Part shown: positions 10,584-22,300 of the stretch, piece after piece
Numbering within the stretch: position 1 is the stretch's first letter
Layout of the letters: the number at the start of each line of letters is the position of its first letter
Source of the DNA: Pseudomonas asturiensis
GTDB lineage: Bacteria > Pseudomonadota > Gammaproteobacteria > Pseudomonadales > Pseudomonadaceae
Reading direction: 5' to 3'
Assembly: GCF_900143095.1 (NCBI RefSeq)
Contig: NZ_FRDA01000003.1
Coordinates: forward strand, 372,001-436,000
Length of the DNA stretch: 64,000 nucleotides
The notes under the pieces: generated by a model
Told to the model about the DNA's origin: nothing
The model's input: the letters and a program-made list of their open reading frames with translations, nothing else
The model's database searches: none
Position numbers and translations under genes: made by a program

Positions 10584-10704
10584 CGTTGTACGAATCAGTG
10601 TGCAAGGCAGCCGGTGAAGGGCTTGATGGAGTGCGTCACGGGCAGGTCCCTGGATCTGCGATGATAAACACACTTGCCGACGAGTCGGTACCCGGAGAAA
10701 GTCG

Positions 10705-12057
10705 ATGAGCGCGTTATACATGATTGTCGGCACCCTGGTTGCGCTGGGTGTGCTGGTCACCTTTCACGAGTTCGGCCATTTCTGGGTGGCTCGGCGTTGT
10801 GGCGTCAAGGTTCTGCGGTTTTCGGTCGGTTTCGGCACGCCGCTTGTACGCTGGCACGACCGCCAGGGCACTGAATATGTCATCGCCGCGATTCCTTTGG
10901 GCGGCTACGTGAAGATGCTCGATGAGCGCGAAGGCAATGTTCCCCCTGAGCTTGCCGATCAGTCGTTCAACCGCAAGACGGTGTATCAGCGCTTCGCGAT
11001 CGTCGTTGCAGGTCCGACGGCGAATTTTCTGCTGGCCATCGTGTTCTTCTGGCTGCTGGCGATGCTCGGCAGCGAACAGGTGCGTCCGGTCATCGGTGCA
11101 GTAGAAACAGGCAGCATCGCCCAGCGTGCAGGTCTCGCTTCCGGTCAGGAAATCGTTTCCATTGATGGCGAGCCCACCTCCGGCTGGTCCGCGGTCAATC
11201 TCCAACTGGTTAGGCGCCTGGGTGAAAGCGGTACAGTCGCCGTCAAACTCAGAGAGCAGGGTTCGACGGTTGATACCTCCCGTGAGCTGGTTCTTGATAA
11301 CTGGCTCAAGGGTGCCGAAGAGCCGGATCCGATCAAATCCCTCGGCATTCGTCCATGGCGTCCTGCGTTGGCACCGGTGCTGGCAGAGCTCGATCCAAAG
11401 GGACCGGCTCAGGCCGCTGGGCTCAGGATGGGTGACCGTCTGATTTCTGTTGACGGACAACCGCTCAATGAATGGCAGCAACTGGTTGACTGGGTGCGCG
11501 AGCGTCCGGGTGCCAAGGTTTCGATGCGTATCGAGCGCGACGGTGCATCGCTCGATTTGCCTGTCACGCTCGCCTCCCGTGGTGAGGGCAAGGCTGCTGC
11601 CGGTTATCTGGGTGCAGGCGTCAAGGCGGTCGATTGGCCTCCGGAAATGCTGCGCGAAGTCAGCTACGGTCCGTTCGCCGCCATGGCCGAGGGTGTGAAG
11701 CGTACCTGGACCATGAGCGTGCTGACCCTGGACTCGCTCAAGAAAATGTTGTTCGGCGAGCTCTCGGTAAAAAACTTGAGTGGACCGATAACCATTGCTA
11801 AAGTGGCGGGCGCTTCGGCCCAGTCGGGCATTGGAGACTTTCTCAACTTCCTCGCTTATCTGAGCATAAGCCTAGGGGTTCTGAATTTGCTGCCCATTCC
11901 CGTCCTGGACGGGGGGCATTTGCTGTTTTATCTGATCGAGTGGGTGCGTGGTCGCCCCCTTTCGGAAAAGGTTCAAGGTTGGGGGGCACAGATCGGTATC
12001 AGTCTGGTGGTGGGCGTTATGTTGCTCGCGCTGGTCAACGATCTGGGCCGACTGTAA
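10705..12057 (+). CDS. rseP: Site-2 intramembrane zinc protease RseP (MucP)
   Basis: A 450-aa multi-pass inner-membrane metalloprotease. The zinc motif HEFGH is at residues 22-26 in the first membrane segment and the second ligand lies in LLPIPVLDGGHL near the C-terminus. Two periplasmic PDZ domains lie between. In Pseudomonas this protease (MucP) cleaves the anti-sigma factor MucA after AlgW, releasing AlgU for the envelope-stress and alginate response. It is directly upstream of bamA, whose folding state feeds the same response. Confidence 0.97.
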   Translation: MSALYMIVGTLVALGVLVTFHEFGHFWVARRCGVKVLRFSVGFGTPLVRWHDRQGTEYVIAAIPLGGYVKMLDEREGNVPPELADQSFNRKTVYQRFAIVVAGPTANFLLAIVFFWLLAMLGSEQVRPVIGAVETGSIAQRAGLASGQEIVSIDGEPTSGWSAVNLQLVRRLGESGTVAVKLREQGSTVDTSRELVLDNWLKGAEEPDPIKSLGIRPWRPALAPVLAELDPKGPAQAAGLRMGDRLISVDGQPLNEWQQLVDWVRERPGAKVSMRIERDGASLDLPVTLASRGEGKAAAGYLGAGVKAVDWPPEMLREVSYGPFAAMAEGVKRTWTMSVLTLDSLKKMLFGELSVKNLSGPITIAKVAGASAQSGIGDFLNFLAYLSISLGVLNLLPIPVLDGGHLLFYLIEWVRGRPLSEKVQGWGAQIGISLVVGVMLLALVNDLGRL

Positions 12058-12131
12058 AGCGTTGCCGAGTTGCGAATCTGCCGCATTTTGCGGCAGTTTG
12101 TTTATTGCCAGTTGGAATAAGAAAGGACTTC

Positions 12132-14519
12132 ATGAAACGTCTGCTGCTAACTGCGGTTCTTGCCGCACTGATGATCGCTGAAGTTCACGCCGAGTCCTTC
12201 ACCATCTCCGATATCCGTGTCAACGGCCTGCAGCGGGTTTCCGCCGGCAGCGTCTTTGGTGCACTGCCACTGAACGTGGGTGAGCAGGCGGATGACGGTC
12301 GTCTGGTCGATGCCACTCGTGCGTTGTTCAAGACCGGTTTCTTTCAAGATATCCAGCTGGGTCGCGATGGCAACGTACTCGTCATCTCCGTCGTGGAGCG
12401 TCCTTCGGTTGCCAGCATCGAGATCGAAGGCAACAAGGCGATCTCCACCGAGGACCTGATGAAGGGCCTGAAACAGTCAGGCCTGGCTGAAGGTGAAATT
12501 TTCCAGCGCGCGACACTCGAAGGCGTGCGTAACGAACTGCAGCGCCAGTACGTGGCCCAGGGTCGCTACTCGGCCGAGGTTGCTGCCGAAGTCGTGCCGC
12601 AGCCGCGCAACCGCGTTGGCCTTAAGATCAATATCAATGAAGGCACTGTTGCATCCATCCAGCACATCAACGTGGTGGGCAACACCGTATTCCCTGATTC
12701 CGATCTGGTCGACCTGTTCGAGCTCAAGACCTCCAACTGGCTTTCCTTCTTCAAGAACGACGACAAGTACGCTCGCGAAAAGCTGTCTGGCGACCTGGAA
12801 CGTCTGCGTTCGTACTACCTCGACCGCGGCTATATCAACATGGATATCGCCTCGACTCAGGTGTCCATCACGCCTGACAAGAAAAACGTCTACATCACGG
12901 TCAACATCAACGAAGGCGAGAAGTACAGCGTCAAGTCGGTCAAGCTCAGCGGTGACCTGAAAGTCCCTGAAGATCAGGTCAAGTCCCTGATGCTGGTTCA
13001 GCCGGGCCAGGTCTTTTCGCGCAAGGTCATGACCACGACGTCCGAGCTGATTACCCGTCGCCTGGGTAACGAGGGTTACACCTTCGCCAACGTGAACGGC
13101 GTTCCGACCCCGAACAACGAAGACCACACCGTGGACATCACCTTCGTGGTCGATCCCGGCAAGCGTGCCTACGTGAACCGCATCAACTTCCGTGGCAACA
13201 CCAAGTCTGCGGACGAGGTGCTGCGTCGTGAAATGCGTCAGATGGAAGGCGGCTGGGCTTCGACCTATCTGATCGACCAGTCCAAGACTCGTCTGGATCG
13301 TCTGGGCTTCTTCAAGGAAGTCAACGTCGAGACCCCGGCCGTTCCGGGCACCGACGACCAGGTTGACGTGAACTACGCAGTTGAAGAGCAGGCTTCGGGT
13401 TCCATCACGGCCAGCGTCGGCTTTGCACAGAGCGCCGGTCTGATCCTGGGTGGTTCGATCAGCCAGAACAACTTCCTGGGTACAGGTAACAAGGTCAGCA
13501 TCGGTCTGACCCGTTCCGAATACCAGAGCCGTTACAACTTCAGCTATGTCGATCCGTACTACACGCCGGACGGCGTGAGCCTGGGTTACAACGCGTTCTA
13601 CCGCACCACCAACTACGACGACCTTGATGTCGACGTGGCAAGCTATGCGGTCGACAGCCTGGGTGCAGGTATCAGCCTGGGCTACCCGATCAGCGAAACC
13701 TCGCGTCTGACTTACGGGCTGAACGTTCAGCAGGACAAGATCAAGACCGGTCGCTACACCGTGGATGAGATCTTCGACTTCCTTGACAAGGAAGGCGACA
13801 ACTTCCTGAACTTCAAGGCTTCCGTGGGCTGGTCCGAATCCACCCTCAACAAGGGCGTGCTGCCGACCCGCGGTCACTCTCAGAGCCTGGTGTTCGAGTC
13901 CACATTGCCGGGCAGCGATCTGTCGTTCTTCAAGCTGGACTACCGCGCTCAGTATTTCCATCCGATTTCGGATAACTACACCCTGCGTCTGCATACAGAG
14001 CTGGGTTATGGCGACGGCTACGGTTCCACAGACGGGCTGCCGTTCTACGAGAACTACTATGCGGGTGGCTTCAACTCGGTTCGTGGTTTCAAAGACAGCA
14101 CGCTGGGTCCTCGCAGTACGCCAAGCAGAGGCGCTGAAGATGGCGGCCGACCAGGAACGATCAGGGATCCCGATCAGGATCCGCTACCGTTCGGCGGTAA
14201 CGTCCTGGTTCAGGGCGGTGTAGAGGTCATGTTCCCTCTGCCGTTCATCAAGGATCAGCGTTCGCTGCGTACGTCCGTGTTCTGGGATGTGGGTAACGTC
14301 TTCGACAGCAACTGCAGTTCGAGCAAGGTTCCCACCACTGGCCAGAAGGTCGAGTGCAACAACGTGGACTTCTCCGGCATGGCCAGTTCGGTCGGTGTCG
14401 GCGTGACCTGGATCACCGCGCTCGGTCCTTTGAGCTTCGCCCTGGCGATGCCGATCAAGAAACCGGACGACAATTCCGAAACTCAGGTTTTCCAATTTTC
14501 CCTGGGTCAGACTTTCTAA
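12132..14519 (+). CDS. bamA: Outer-membrane assembly factor BamA
   Basis: A 795-aa Omp85-family protein. It has a signal peptide (MKRLLLTAVLAALMIAEVHA), five POTRA domains (about residues 22-420) and a C-terminal 16-strand barrel ending in Phe (FSLGQTF). The barrel loop motif VRGF is present near residue 650, followed by a Gly/Pro/Asp-rich insertion (about 660-690). The chosen ATG follows AAGGAC; an open frame continues upstream into rseP and is not used. It works with BamB-E to insert outer-membrane proteins. Confidence 0.98.
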   Translation: MKRLLLTAVLAALMIAEVHAESFTISDIRVNGLQRVSAGSVFGALPLNVGEQADDGRLVDATRALFKTGFFQDIQLGRDGNVLVISVVERPSVASIEIEGNKAISTEDLMKGLKQSGLAEGEIFQRATLEGVRNELQRQYVAQGRYSAEVAAEVVPQPRNRVGLKININEGTVASIQHINVVGNTVFPDSDLVDLFELKTSNWLSFFKNDDKYAREKLSGDLERLRSYYLDRGYINMDIASTQVSITPDKKNVYITVNINEGEKYSVKSVKLSGDLKVPEDQVKSLMLVQPGQVFSRKVMTTTSELITRRLGNEGYTFANVNGVPTPNNEDHTVDITFVVDPGKRAYVNRINFRGNTKSADEVLRREMRQMEGGWASTYLIDQSKTRLDRLGFFKEVNVETPAVPGTDDQVDVNYAVEEQASGSITASVGFAQSAGLILGGSISQNNFLGTGNKVSIGLTRSEYQSRYNFSYVDPYYTPDGVSLGYNAFYRTTNYDDLDVDVASYAVDSLGAGISLGYPISETSRLTYGLNVQQDKIKTGRYTVDEIFDFLDKEGDNFLNFKASVGWSESTLNKGVLPTRGHSQSLVFESTLPGSDLSFFKLDYRAQYFHPISDNYTLRLHTELGYGDGYGSTDGLPFYENYYAGGFNSVRGFKDSTLGPRSTPSRGAEDGGRPGTIRDPDQDPLPFGGNVLVQGGVEVMFPLPFIKDQRSLRTSVFWDVGNVFDSNCSSSKVPTTGQKVECNNVDFSGMASSVGVGVTWITALGPLSFALAMPIKKPDDNSETQVFQFSLGQTF

Positions 14520-14564
14520 GCGCCTGACCTTTGATAACGCAACGAATTTTGTAGGAGTTGTATT

Positions 14565-15068
14565 GTGCGTAAGTTGACTCAATTGGTACTGCTGGCCACC
14601 GTTCTGGTCGCAAGCCCTGCTTTTGCTGACATGAAAATTGCTGTACTGAACTATCAGATGGCGCTGCTGGAATCTGACGCTGCGAAGAAGTACGCCGTTG
14701 ATGCCGAGAAGAAATTCGGCCCGCAACTGACCAAGCTGAAAAGCCTGGAAAGCAGCGCCAAGGGCATCCAGGATCGTCTGGTGAGCGGTGGTGACAAGAT
14801 GGCTCAGCCAGAGCGTGAGCGTCTGGAGCTTGAATTCAAGCAAAAGGCTCGTGACTTCCAGTTCCAGTCCAAGGAACTGAACGAAGCCAAGGCCGTTGCC
14901 GACCGTGAAATGCTCAAGCAACTCAAGCCAAAGCTGGATCAGGCTGTTGAAGAAGTCATCAAGAAAGGTGGTTTCGACCTGGTATTCGAGCGCGGTGCGG
15001 TGATTGACGTCAAACCTCAGTATGACGTTACTCGCCAGGTCATCGAGCGCATGAATCAGCTGAAGTAA
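14565..15068 (+). CDS. skp: Periplasmic chaperone Skp (OmpH family)
   Basis: A 167-aa protein with a GTG start preceded by a strong Shine-Dalgarno (GTAGGAG). The signal peptide ends at SPAFA, about residue 21; the rest is alpha-helical and charged, consistent with the tentacle-like coiled coils of trimeric Skp. It holds unfolded outer-membrane proteins between Sec and BAM. It is located between bamA and lpxD as in most gammaproteobacteria. Confidence 0.95.
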   Translation: MRKLTQLVLLATVLVASPAFADMKIAVLNYQMALLESDAAKKYAVDAEKKFGPQLTKLKSLESSAKGIQDRLVSGGDKMAQPERERLELEFKQKARDFQFQSKELNEAKAVADREMLKQLKPKLDQAVEEVIKKGGFDLVFERGAVIDVKPQYDVTRQVIERMNQLK

Positions 15069-15069
15069 T

Positions 15070-16125
15070 ATGAGCGCGACCATTAAACTCGGCCAGTTGG
15101 CCGAGTTCCTGGGCGCCACGCTACGTGGCGACAAGGACAAGGACATCAACGGGCTGGCCACTTTACAAGAGGCCGGCCCTGATCAGATCAGTTTCCTGGC
15201 AAATCCCCAATACCGTAAGTTTCTGGTCGATACCCAGGCCGCTGCTGTGCTGCTCAAGCCTGCAGATGCCGACAGTTTCACCGGAAACGCGCTGTTGGTG
15301 CCGGATCCGTACCTGGCCTATGCCCGAATCTCCCATCTGTTCGATCCCAAGCCCAAGGCTGCTGCCGGTATCCATCCGACTGCGGTCATTGCCGCTGATG
15401 CTGTTGTCGATCCTGCTGCAAGCGTCGGTGCGTTTGCCGTGATCGAAAGCGGTGCCCGGATCGCCGCGCAGGTCACCATCGGTGCGCAGTGTTTCATCGG
15501 CGCCCGGTGCGAGATTGGAGAGGGCGGCTGGCTGGCACCTCGTGTGACGCTTTACCACGACGTTCGCATCGGCAAGCGTGTGGTCATTCAGTCCGGTGCA
15601 GTGCTGGGCGGCGAAGGCTTCGGCTTTGCCAATGAAAAGGGCGTTTGGCAGAAAATCGCTCAGATCGGTGGTGTCACGATCGGCGATGACGTGGAGATCG
15701 GCGTGAACACCGCCATCGACCGCGGCGCGCTGGCAGACACCCGGATTGGTAACGGCGTGAAGCTGGATAACCAGATTCAGATTGCTCACAACGTACAGAT
15801 TGGCGACCACACGGCCATGGCGGCCTGCGTCGGCATCTCTGGAAGCACGAAGATCGGCAAGCACTGCATGCTCGCCGGTGGCGTGGGGCTGGTGGGTCAT
15901 ATCGAGATCTGTGATGGTGTTTTCATCACGGGGATGACCATGGTGACGCATTCCATCACCGAACCCGGTTCCTATTCTTCGGGCACTGCCATGCAGCCTG
16001 CCGCCGAATGGCGCAAGAGCGCGGCACGGCTACGCAAGATCGATGACATGGCTCGTCGTCTGCAAAAGCTCGAAAAGGCCGTCGACACAGTGACCAGCGT
16101 CGGTAATGTTTCATCTGATGGCTGA
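15070..16125 (+). CDS. lpxD: UDP-3-O-(3-hydroxyacyl)glucosamine N-acyltransferase LpxD
   Basis: A 351-aa lipid A enzyme: N-terminal uridine-binding domain (about 1-100), then a left-handed beta-helix of hexapeptide repeats ([14 protein letters not shown] and similar), and a C-terminal helix. The catalytic His is probably in [12 protein letters not shown]. It starts one base after the skp stop codon, implying tight coupling. Confidence 0.98.
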   Translation: MSATIKLGQLAEFLGATLRGDKDKDINGLATLQEAGPDQISFLANPQYRKFLVDTQAAAVLLKPADADSFTGNALLVPDPYLAYARISHLFDPKPKAAAGIHPTAVIAADAVVDPAASVGAFAVIESGARIAAQVTIGAQCFIGARCEIGEGGWLAPRVTLYHDVRIGKRVVIQSGAVLGGEGFGFANEKGVWQKIAQIGGVTIGDDVEIGVNTAIDRGALADTRIGNGVKLDNQIQIAHNVQIGDHTAMAACVGISGSTKIGKHCMLAGGVGLVGHIEICDGVFITGMTMVTHSITEPGSYSSGTAMQPAAEWRKSAARLRKIDDMARRLQKLEKAVDTVTSVGNVSSDG

Positions 16126-16234
16126 TACCTTTTTAATATCAAGCGTGCACAGTCGATAAACTGCCTCCTTGATGTAGAGGAGTGCTGCGCAGTCGCGACG
16201 CACTCCTAATCTTTACTACAGGCTTCCCCTCGAA

Positions 16235-16675
16235 ATGATGGACATCAAAGAAATTCGCGAATACCTGCCTCATCGTTATCCGTTCCTCTTGGTGGATCGC
16301 GTGACAGAGCTGGATATCGAGAACAAAACCATTCGCGCCTACAAGAATGTCAGCGTCAACGAGCCTTTTTTCAATGGCCACTTTCCTCAGCACCCGATCA
16401 TGCCGGGCGTGCTGATCATTGAGGCCATGGCGCAGGCTGCCGGGATCCTGGCGTTCAAAATGCTGGATGCCAAACCGTCCGACGGCACGCTCTATTATTT
16501 CGTGGGTTCGGACAAGCTGCGCTTTCGTCAGCCGGTTCTGCCGGGCGACAAGCTGGTTCTGGAAGCCAATTTCCTGAGCTGCAAGCGTCAGATCTGGAAA
16601 TTCGAATGCAAAGCTACCGTCGACGGTAAGGCGGTATGCTCCGCTGAAATCATCTGTGCGGAACGCAAGCTATGA
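16235..16675 (+). CDS. fabZ: 3-hydroxyacyl-ACP dehydratase FabZ
   Basis: A 146-aa hot-dog fold dehydratase of fatty acid elongation. The catalytic His lies in [14 protein letters not shown] and the Glu in [10 protein letters not shown]. Two adjacent ATGs (16235, 16238) could start it; the second gives [16 protein letters not shown], which matches the family N-terminus. The end overlaps lpxA by 4 bp. Its position couples fatty acid and lipid A synthesis, which compete for hydroxyacyl-ACP. Confidence 0.98.
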   Translation: MMDIKEIREYLPHRYPFLLVDRVTELDIENKTIRAYKNVSVNEPFFNGHFPQHPIMPGVLIIEAMAQAAGILAFKMLDAKPSDGTLYYFVGSDKLRFRQPVLPGDKLVLEANFLSCKRQIWKFECKATVDGKAVCSAEIICAERKL

Positions 16676-17448
16676 GTTTGATTGACCCTCGCGCAATCAT
16701 CGATCCGACGGCCGTTCTGGCCGACAATGTGGAGGTCGGCCCCTGGTCGATCATCGGAGCCGGTGTGGAACTTGGCGAGGGTACAGTGGTTGGTCCTCAT
16801 GTCGTGCTCAAAGGCCCGACGAGGATCGGCAAGCACAACCGCATCTATCAGTTTTCCTCGGTAGGCGAAGACACACCTGATCTGAAGTACAAAGGCGAGG
16901 AAACGCGTCTGGTGATCGGCGATCACAATGTGATTCGCGAAGGTGTGACAATCCATCGTGGCACGGTCCAGGACCGTGCTGAAACCACGCTGGGCGACCA
17001 TAACCTGATCATGGCTTACGCCCATATCGGGCATGACAGCGTCATCGGCAACCACGTCATTCTGGTCAACAACACGGCGCTGGCAGGTCATGTTCATGTC
17101 GATGACTGGGCGATCCTCTCCGGCTTCACGCTGGTGCATCAGTTCTGCCATATCGGCGCGCACAGTTTTTCCGGCATGGGCACTGCCATCGGCAAGGACG
17201 TTCCGGCGTTCGTGACGGTGTTTGGGAACCCGGCCGAAGCACGCAGCATGAACTTCGAGGGCATGCGCCGTCGTGGTTTCTCGGAAGAGGCTATCCACGC
17301 GTTGCGCAGGGCCTACAAGACTGTGTACCGCCAGGGGCTGACGGTTGATCAGGCGATTGCCGAGCTGGCAGAACCTGCAGCTCAGTTTCCCGAGGTTGCC
17401 GTGTTCCTGCAGTCCATTCAGACCTCGACCCGCGGCATTACCCGCTAA
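16672..17448 (+). CDS. lpxA: UDP-N-acetylglucosamine acyltransferase LpxA
   Basis: A 258-aa first enzyme of lipid A synthesis, made of left-handed beta-helix hexapeptide repeats with a C-terminal helical cap. The catalytic His is in [14 protein letters not shown] near residue 122. The start overlaps fabZ (ATGA). It acylates UDP-GlcNAc with 3-hydroxyacyl-ACP; Pseudomonas enzymes prefer C10. Confidence 0.98.
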   Translation: MSLIDPRAIIDPTAVLADNVEVGPWSIIGAGVELGEGTVVGPHVVLKGPTRIGKHNRIYQFSSVGEDTPDLKYKGEETRLVIGDHNVIREGVTIHRGTVQDRAETTLGDHNLIMAYAHIGHDSVIGNHVILVNNTALAGHVHVDDWAILSGFTLVHQFCHIGAHSFSGMGTAIGKDVPAFVTVFGNPAEARSMNFEGMRRRGFSEEAIHALRRAYKTVYRQGLTVDQAIAELAEPAAQFPEVAVFLQSIQTSTRGITR

Positions 17449-17450
17449 CC

Positions 17451-18593
17451 ATGGCGAGCCTATTGCGTGTCGCTCTGGTAGCCGGCGAGGCGTCCGGCGA
17501 TATCCTCGGGTCCGGTCTGATGCGTGCCATCAAGGCGCGTCATCCCAATGTGGAGTTCATCGGCGTGGGTGGCCCACTCATGGAGGCGCAGGGCATGCAG
17601 TCCTGTTTCCCCATGGAACGCCTCTCCGTCATGGGACTGGTGGAAGTGCTTGGGCGTCTGCGTGAGCTGCTCGCCCGCCGCAAGCTGCTCGTCCAGACGC
17701 TGATCGATGAAAAGCCAGACGTGTTCATCGGTATCGACGCGCCCGATTTCACCCTCAACATCGAACTGCAACTGCGCCGCGCCGGCATCAAGACCGTCCA
17801 CTACGTGAGCCCGTCTGTCTGGGCGTGGCGCCAAAAACGGGTCCTCAAGATTCGTGAGGGCTGCGACCTGATGCTGACGCTTCTGCCGTTCGAAGCCCGT
17901 TTCTATGAAGAAAAGGGCGTGCCGGTCCGTTTCGTCGGGCATCCGCTGGCGGACACGATTCCGTTGGAGTCCGACCGTGGCGCGGCCCGCGCTGAGCTTG
18001 GGCTGACAGGCGAGGGTGCTGTCGTGGCGCTGATGCCCGGTAGCCGTGGCGGTGAAGTGGGGCGACTCGGGAGTTTGTTCTTCGAGGCCGCCGAACGCCT
18101 GCTGGCGCAGCGTCCGAATTTGCGTTTTGTGCTGCCATGCGCGAGCCCTCAGCGACGCGCTCAGATTGAAGCCTTGCTGCAAGGCCGCGATCTGCCTGTC
18201 ACCCTGCTCGATGGTCGGTCGCATGTTGCGCTGGCAGCTTGCGATGCCGTGTTGATCGCGTCCGGCACGGCGACGCTGGAAGCGCTGCTCTACAAGCGAC
18301 CGATGGTGGTTGCCTATCGCATGGCCCCGGTGACCTTCTGGATACTCAAGCGGCTGGTCAAAAGCCCTTACGTTTCCCTGCCCAATCTGCTGGCCCAGCG
18401 TCTGCTGGTCCCTGAGCTGTTGCAGGATGCCGCGACGCCCGAGGCACTTGCTCAAACGCTGCTGCCGTTGATCGACGCCGGTCAGGTGCAGACTGACGGG
18501 TTTGATGAAATTCATCGGACCCTTCGCCGCGATGCGTCCAATCAGGCTGCCGATGCGGTATTGAATCTGCTCGGCCAACCGTCTCCACTGTGA
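17451..18593 (+). CDS. lpxB: Lipid-A-disaccharide synthase LpxB
   Basis: A 380-aa GT19 glycosyltransferase that joins UDP-diacylglucosamine and lipid X to form the lipid A disaccharide at the inner membrane. It begins with [15 protein letters not shown] and has the C-terminal donor-site region [20 protein letters not shown]. It starts 3 bp after lpxA and overlaps rnhB by 4 bp. Confidence 0.98.
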   Translation: MASLLRVALVAGEASGDILGSGLMRAIKARHPNVEFIGVGGPLMEAQGMQSCFPMERLSVMGLVEVLGRLRELLARRKLLVQTLIDEKPDVFIGIDAPDFTLNIELQLRRAGIKTVHYVSPSVWAWRQKRVLKIREGCDLMLTLLPFEARFYEEKGVPVRFVGHPLADTIPLESDRGAARAELGLTGEGAVVALMPGSRGGEVGRLGSLFFEAAERLLAQRPNLRFVLPCASPQRRAQIEALLQGRDLPVTLLDGRSHVALAACDAVLIASGTATLEALLYKRPMVVAYRMAPVTFWILKRLVKSPYVSLPNLLAQRLLVPELLQDAATPEALAQTLLPLIDAGQVQTDGFDEIHRTLRRDASNQAADAVLNLLGQPSPL

Positions 18594-19255
18594 GTAAGCC
18601 TATGATTCAAACAGGTCTGGATTTCACGCTGGTCGAAGATCTGGTAGCCGGTGTCGACGAAGTCGGTCGTGGGCCGCTATGCGGCGCGGTCGTGACGGCT
18701 GCTGTCATTCTCGATCCGGCAAGGCCCATTCTGGGACTCAACGATTCCAAGAAGCTCACCGAAGCCAGGCGCGAGAAGCTGTTCGATGAAATTCAGGAAA
18801 AGGCGTTGTGCTGGTTTATCGCCCGGGCTGAAGTCGAGGAAATCGACGAACTGAATATTCTGCATGCCACGATGCTGGCCATGAAACGTGCGGTCGAGGG
18901 GCTGAGCATCACGCCCAAGCTGGCCCTGATTGATGGCAACCGGTGCCCGCAACTGTCCGTGCCGTCTGCGCCCGTCGTGCAAGGTGATGCCAAGGTGCCC
19001 GCCATCGCGGCAGCATCGATTCTCGCCAAGGTCAGTCGTGACCGGGAAATGGCCGCGTTCGAGCTTATTTATCCGGGTTATGGCATGGGCGGTCACAAAG
19101 GTTATCCGACCCCTGTGCACCTGGAAGCCCTCGCGCGGCTGGGGCCGACGCCCATTCACCGACGTTCGTTTGCGCCCGTTCGCGCGGCCCATGAAGCCCG
19201 CGCGGCCATGATGATGGTGCAGGGTCACCCGTCGATGGGTTTGCTGCAGGACTGA
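18590..19255 (+). CDS. rnhB: Ribonuclease HII
   Basis: RNase HII cleaves RNA in RNA-DNA hybrids and single ribonucleotides in DNA. The catalytic signature [12 protein letters not shown] and LNDSKKL are present, with further acidic residues in ALIDGN. The GTG at 18590 overlaps the lpxB stop (GTGA); an ATG four codons later (18602) is an alternative. It closes the lpx block and precedes dnaE, a widespread linkage. Confidence 0.97.
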   Translation: MSKPMIQTGLDFTLVEDLVAGVDEVGRGPLCGAVVTAAVILDPARPILGLNDSKKLTEARREKLFDEIQEKALCWFIARAEVEEIDELNILHATMLAMKRAVEGLSITPKLALIDGNRCPQLSVPSAPVVQGDAKVPAIAAASILAKVSRDREMAAFELIYPGYGMGGHKGYPTPVHLEALARLGPTPIHRRSFAPVRAAHEARAAMMMVQGHPSMGLLQD

Positions 19256-19280
19256 CGTTTCAGTCAGGGCTCGCTACAAT
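19252..19280 (+). promoter_or_regulatory. Putative dnaE promoter
   Basis: -35 CTGACG (19252-19257) and -10 TACAAT (19275-19280) with a 17-bp spacer. The -35 overlaps the rnhB stop codon, 39 bp before the dnaE start. Confidence 0.5.
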
Positions 19281-19318
19281 CGCGCCCTCGTTTTCCGTTT
19301 TCGCGTTATAGGATCACC

Positions 19319-22300
19319 ATGCCGGCTTCTTTTGTTCATCTACGCCTGCACACCGAATACTCGCTGGTCGATGGTCTGGTCCGGGTCAAACCGTTGATCA
19401 AGGCACTGACCGGCATGAACATGCCTGCCGTAGCGGTGACCGATCAGAACAACATGTGCTCGCTGGTCAAATTCTACAAGGCCGCGCAGGGCTCGGGCAT
19501 CAAGCCGATCTGCGGGGCCGATCTGTGGTTGGCCGGCCGCGACGAAGACGCAGCACTTAGCCGTATCAGCTTGCTGGTCATGAACGCCCAGGGCTACCGC
19601 AACCTCACCGAATTGATCTCTCGCGGCTTCATCGAAGGGCAGCGCAACGGCCAGATCGTGATCCAGCGCGAATGGGTGGCTCAGGCCAGTGACGGCCTGA
19701 TCGCGCTGTCTGCCGCGAAGGAAGGCGAGATCGGCATGGCGCTGCTCGGTGGCAATCCGGGCGAGGCCGACGAGCTGCTGCGTGAGTGGATGTCGGTTTT
19801 TCCTGATCGTTTCTACATCGAGGTGCAGCGCACCAACCGCAATAACGATGAAGAGCACCTGCATGCCGCCGTCGCGCTTGCTGATCGGCATGGCGCGCCG
19901 CTGGTGGCGACCAACGATGTGCGTTTCATCAAGCAGACCGATTTCGAAGCCCATGAAACCCGTGTCTGCATCGGTGAAGGCCGCGCGCTGGATGACCCTC
20001 GCCGGTCGCACAATTACAGCGACCAGCAGTACCTGAAAAGCCCGGAAGAAATGGCCGAGCTGTTCAGCGATCTGCCCGAGGCACTCACCAACAGCGTCGA
20101 AATCGCCAAGCGCTGCAACATCGACGTCAAGCTGGGCACGCACTTTTTGCCCAACTTCCCGATTCCCGATGGCATGACCATCGACGAGTATTTCCGCAAG
20201 GTCTCGTTCGACGGTCTGGAGGAACGCCTCGCGGTCCTGCTGCCCAAGGACACCACGGAAGATTACGACGCCAAGCGACAGGTGTACGTCGACCGGCTGA
20301 ATTTCGAGCTGGATATCATCATCCAGATGGGGTTCCCCGGTTACTTCCTGATCGTGATGGATTTCATCCAGTGGGCCAAGAGCAACGGCGTGCCGGTGGG
20401 GCCTGGGCGTGGATCGGGTGCCGGTTCGCTGGTCGCCTATGTGCAGAAGATCACGGATCTCGATCCGCTGGAATACGACCTGCTGTTCGAACGCTTCCTG
20501 AACCCCGAGCGGGTTTCGATGCCCGACTTCGACGTCGACTTCTGCATGGACGGTCGCGACCGGGTCATCGACTATGTGGCCGAAAAGTACGGCCGCAACG
20601 CGGTAAGCCAGATCATTACCTTCGGTTCGATGGCGGCCAAGGCGGTGGTGCGGGACGTGGCGCGGGTGCAGGGCAAGTCTTACGGCCTTGCAGACCGGCT
20701 GTCGAAAATGATCCCGTTCGAAGTCGGCATGACCCTCGAAAAGGCCTATGAGCAGGAGGAAATCCTGCGCGACTTCCTCAAGGTCGATGAAGAAGCCGCT
20801 GAAATCTGGGAGATGGCCCTCAAGCTCGAAGGCGTCGTGCGTAACGTGGGCAAGCACGCAGGGGGTGTGGTGATCGCGCCCACCAAGCTGACGGACTTCT
20901 CGCCGATCTACTGCGACGAGGCCGGTGATGGCCTAGTAACCCAGTTCGACAAGGACGACGTCGAGGCGGCAGGGCTGGTCAAGTTCGACTTCCTGGGGCT
21001 GCGAACCCTGACCATCATCGACTGGGCGCTGAAGACCATCAATCGCGACCGCGCCAAGGTCAACGAAGCACCGCTGGACATCGCCTTCATCCCGCTGGAT
21101 GACATGCCGACCTACCAGTTGCTGCAGCGCGCCGAGACCACGGCCGTGTTCCAGCTCGAGTCGCGGGGCATGAAGGAACTGATCAAGAAGCTCAAGCCCG
21201 ACTGTCTGGAAGACCTTATCGCACTGGTGGCCCTGTTCCGTCCGGGGCCGCTGCAATCGGGCATGGTGGACGACTTCATCAACCGTAAGCACGGTCGCGC
21301 CGAGCTGTCCTACCCGCACGTTGATTATCAGTACGAGGGCTTGAAGCCAGTACTGGCACCGACCTACGGCATCATCCTGTATCAGGAACAGGTGATGCAG
21401 ATCGCGCAGGTCATGGCGGGCTATACCCTCGGTGGCGCAGACATGCTACGCCGTGCGATGGGTAAGAAGAAGCCCGAGGAAATGGCCAAGCAGCGTGGCG
21501 GTTTCATTGACGGTTGCAAGACCAACAACATTGACCCGGATCTGGCGGGTAACATTTTCGACCTGGTAGAAAAGTTCGCAGGTTACGGTTTCAACAAGTC
21601 TCACTCCGCCGCTTACGGTCTGGTGTCGTACCAGACCGCCTGGCTGAAGACCCATTACCCGGCGCCGTTCATGGCCGCTGTGTTGTCGGCGGACATGCAC
21701 AACACCGACAAGGTCGTGACCTTGATCGAAGAAGTGCGCACGATGAAGCTGCGCCTCGACGCGCCGGACGTGAATACCTCGGATTTCAAGTTCACGGTCA
21801 GCGACGACGGCCGGATTCTGTATGGTCTGGGCGCGATCAAGGGCGTGGGCGAGGGGCCGGTCGAAGCGATCACCGAGGCGCGCCTGAGCGGGCCTTTCAA
21901 GGACCTGTTCGACTTTTGCGCCCGTGTCGATCTCAAGCGCGTGAACAAGCGCACGCTGGATGGCCTGATTCGCAGCGGTGCACTGGACCGCCTGGGCCCT
22001 TATTTCGAGCTGGAGCCCAAGGCCTATCAGGCCAATATCGACCGTAACCGCTCGGTACTGCTTGCCGCACTGGAAGAAGCCATTCAGGCCGCAGAACAGA
22101 CTGCGCGCAGCCGTGACAGCGGCCACTCGGACCTGTTTGGCGGACTGTTTGTGGAAGAAGACGCCGACGTCTACGCCAACCATCGCAAGACCCGCGAGCT
22201 GAGCCTCAAGGATCGCCTGCGTGGCGAGAAGGAGACCCTGGGGCTTTACCTGACAGGGCATCCGATCGACGAGTACGAAGGCGAGATTCGTCGGTTCGCC

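Noticed and set aside
12477..13994. A 505-codon minus-strand frame inside bamA
   Set aside because: Antisense shadow; no signal peptide, domain or ribosome binding site.
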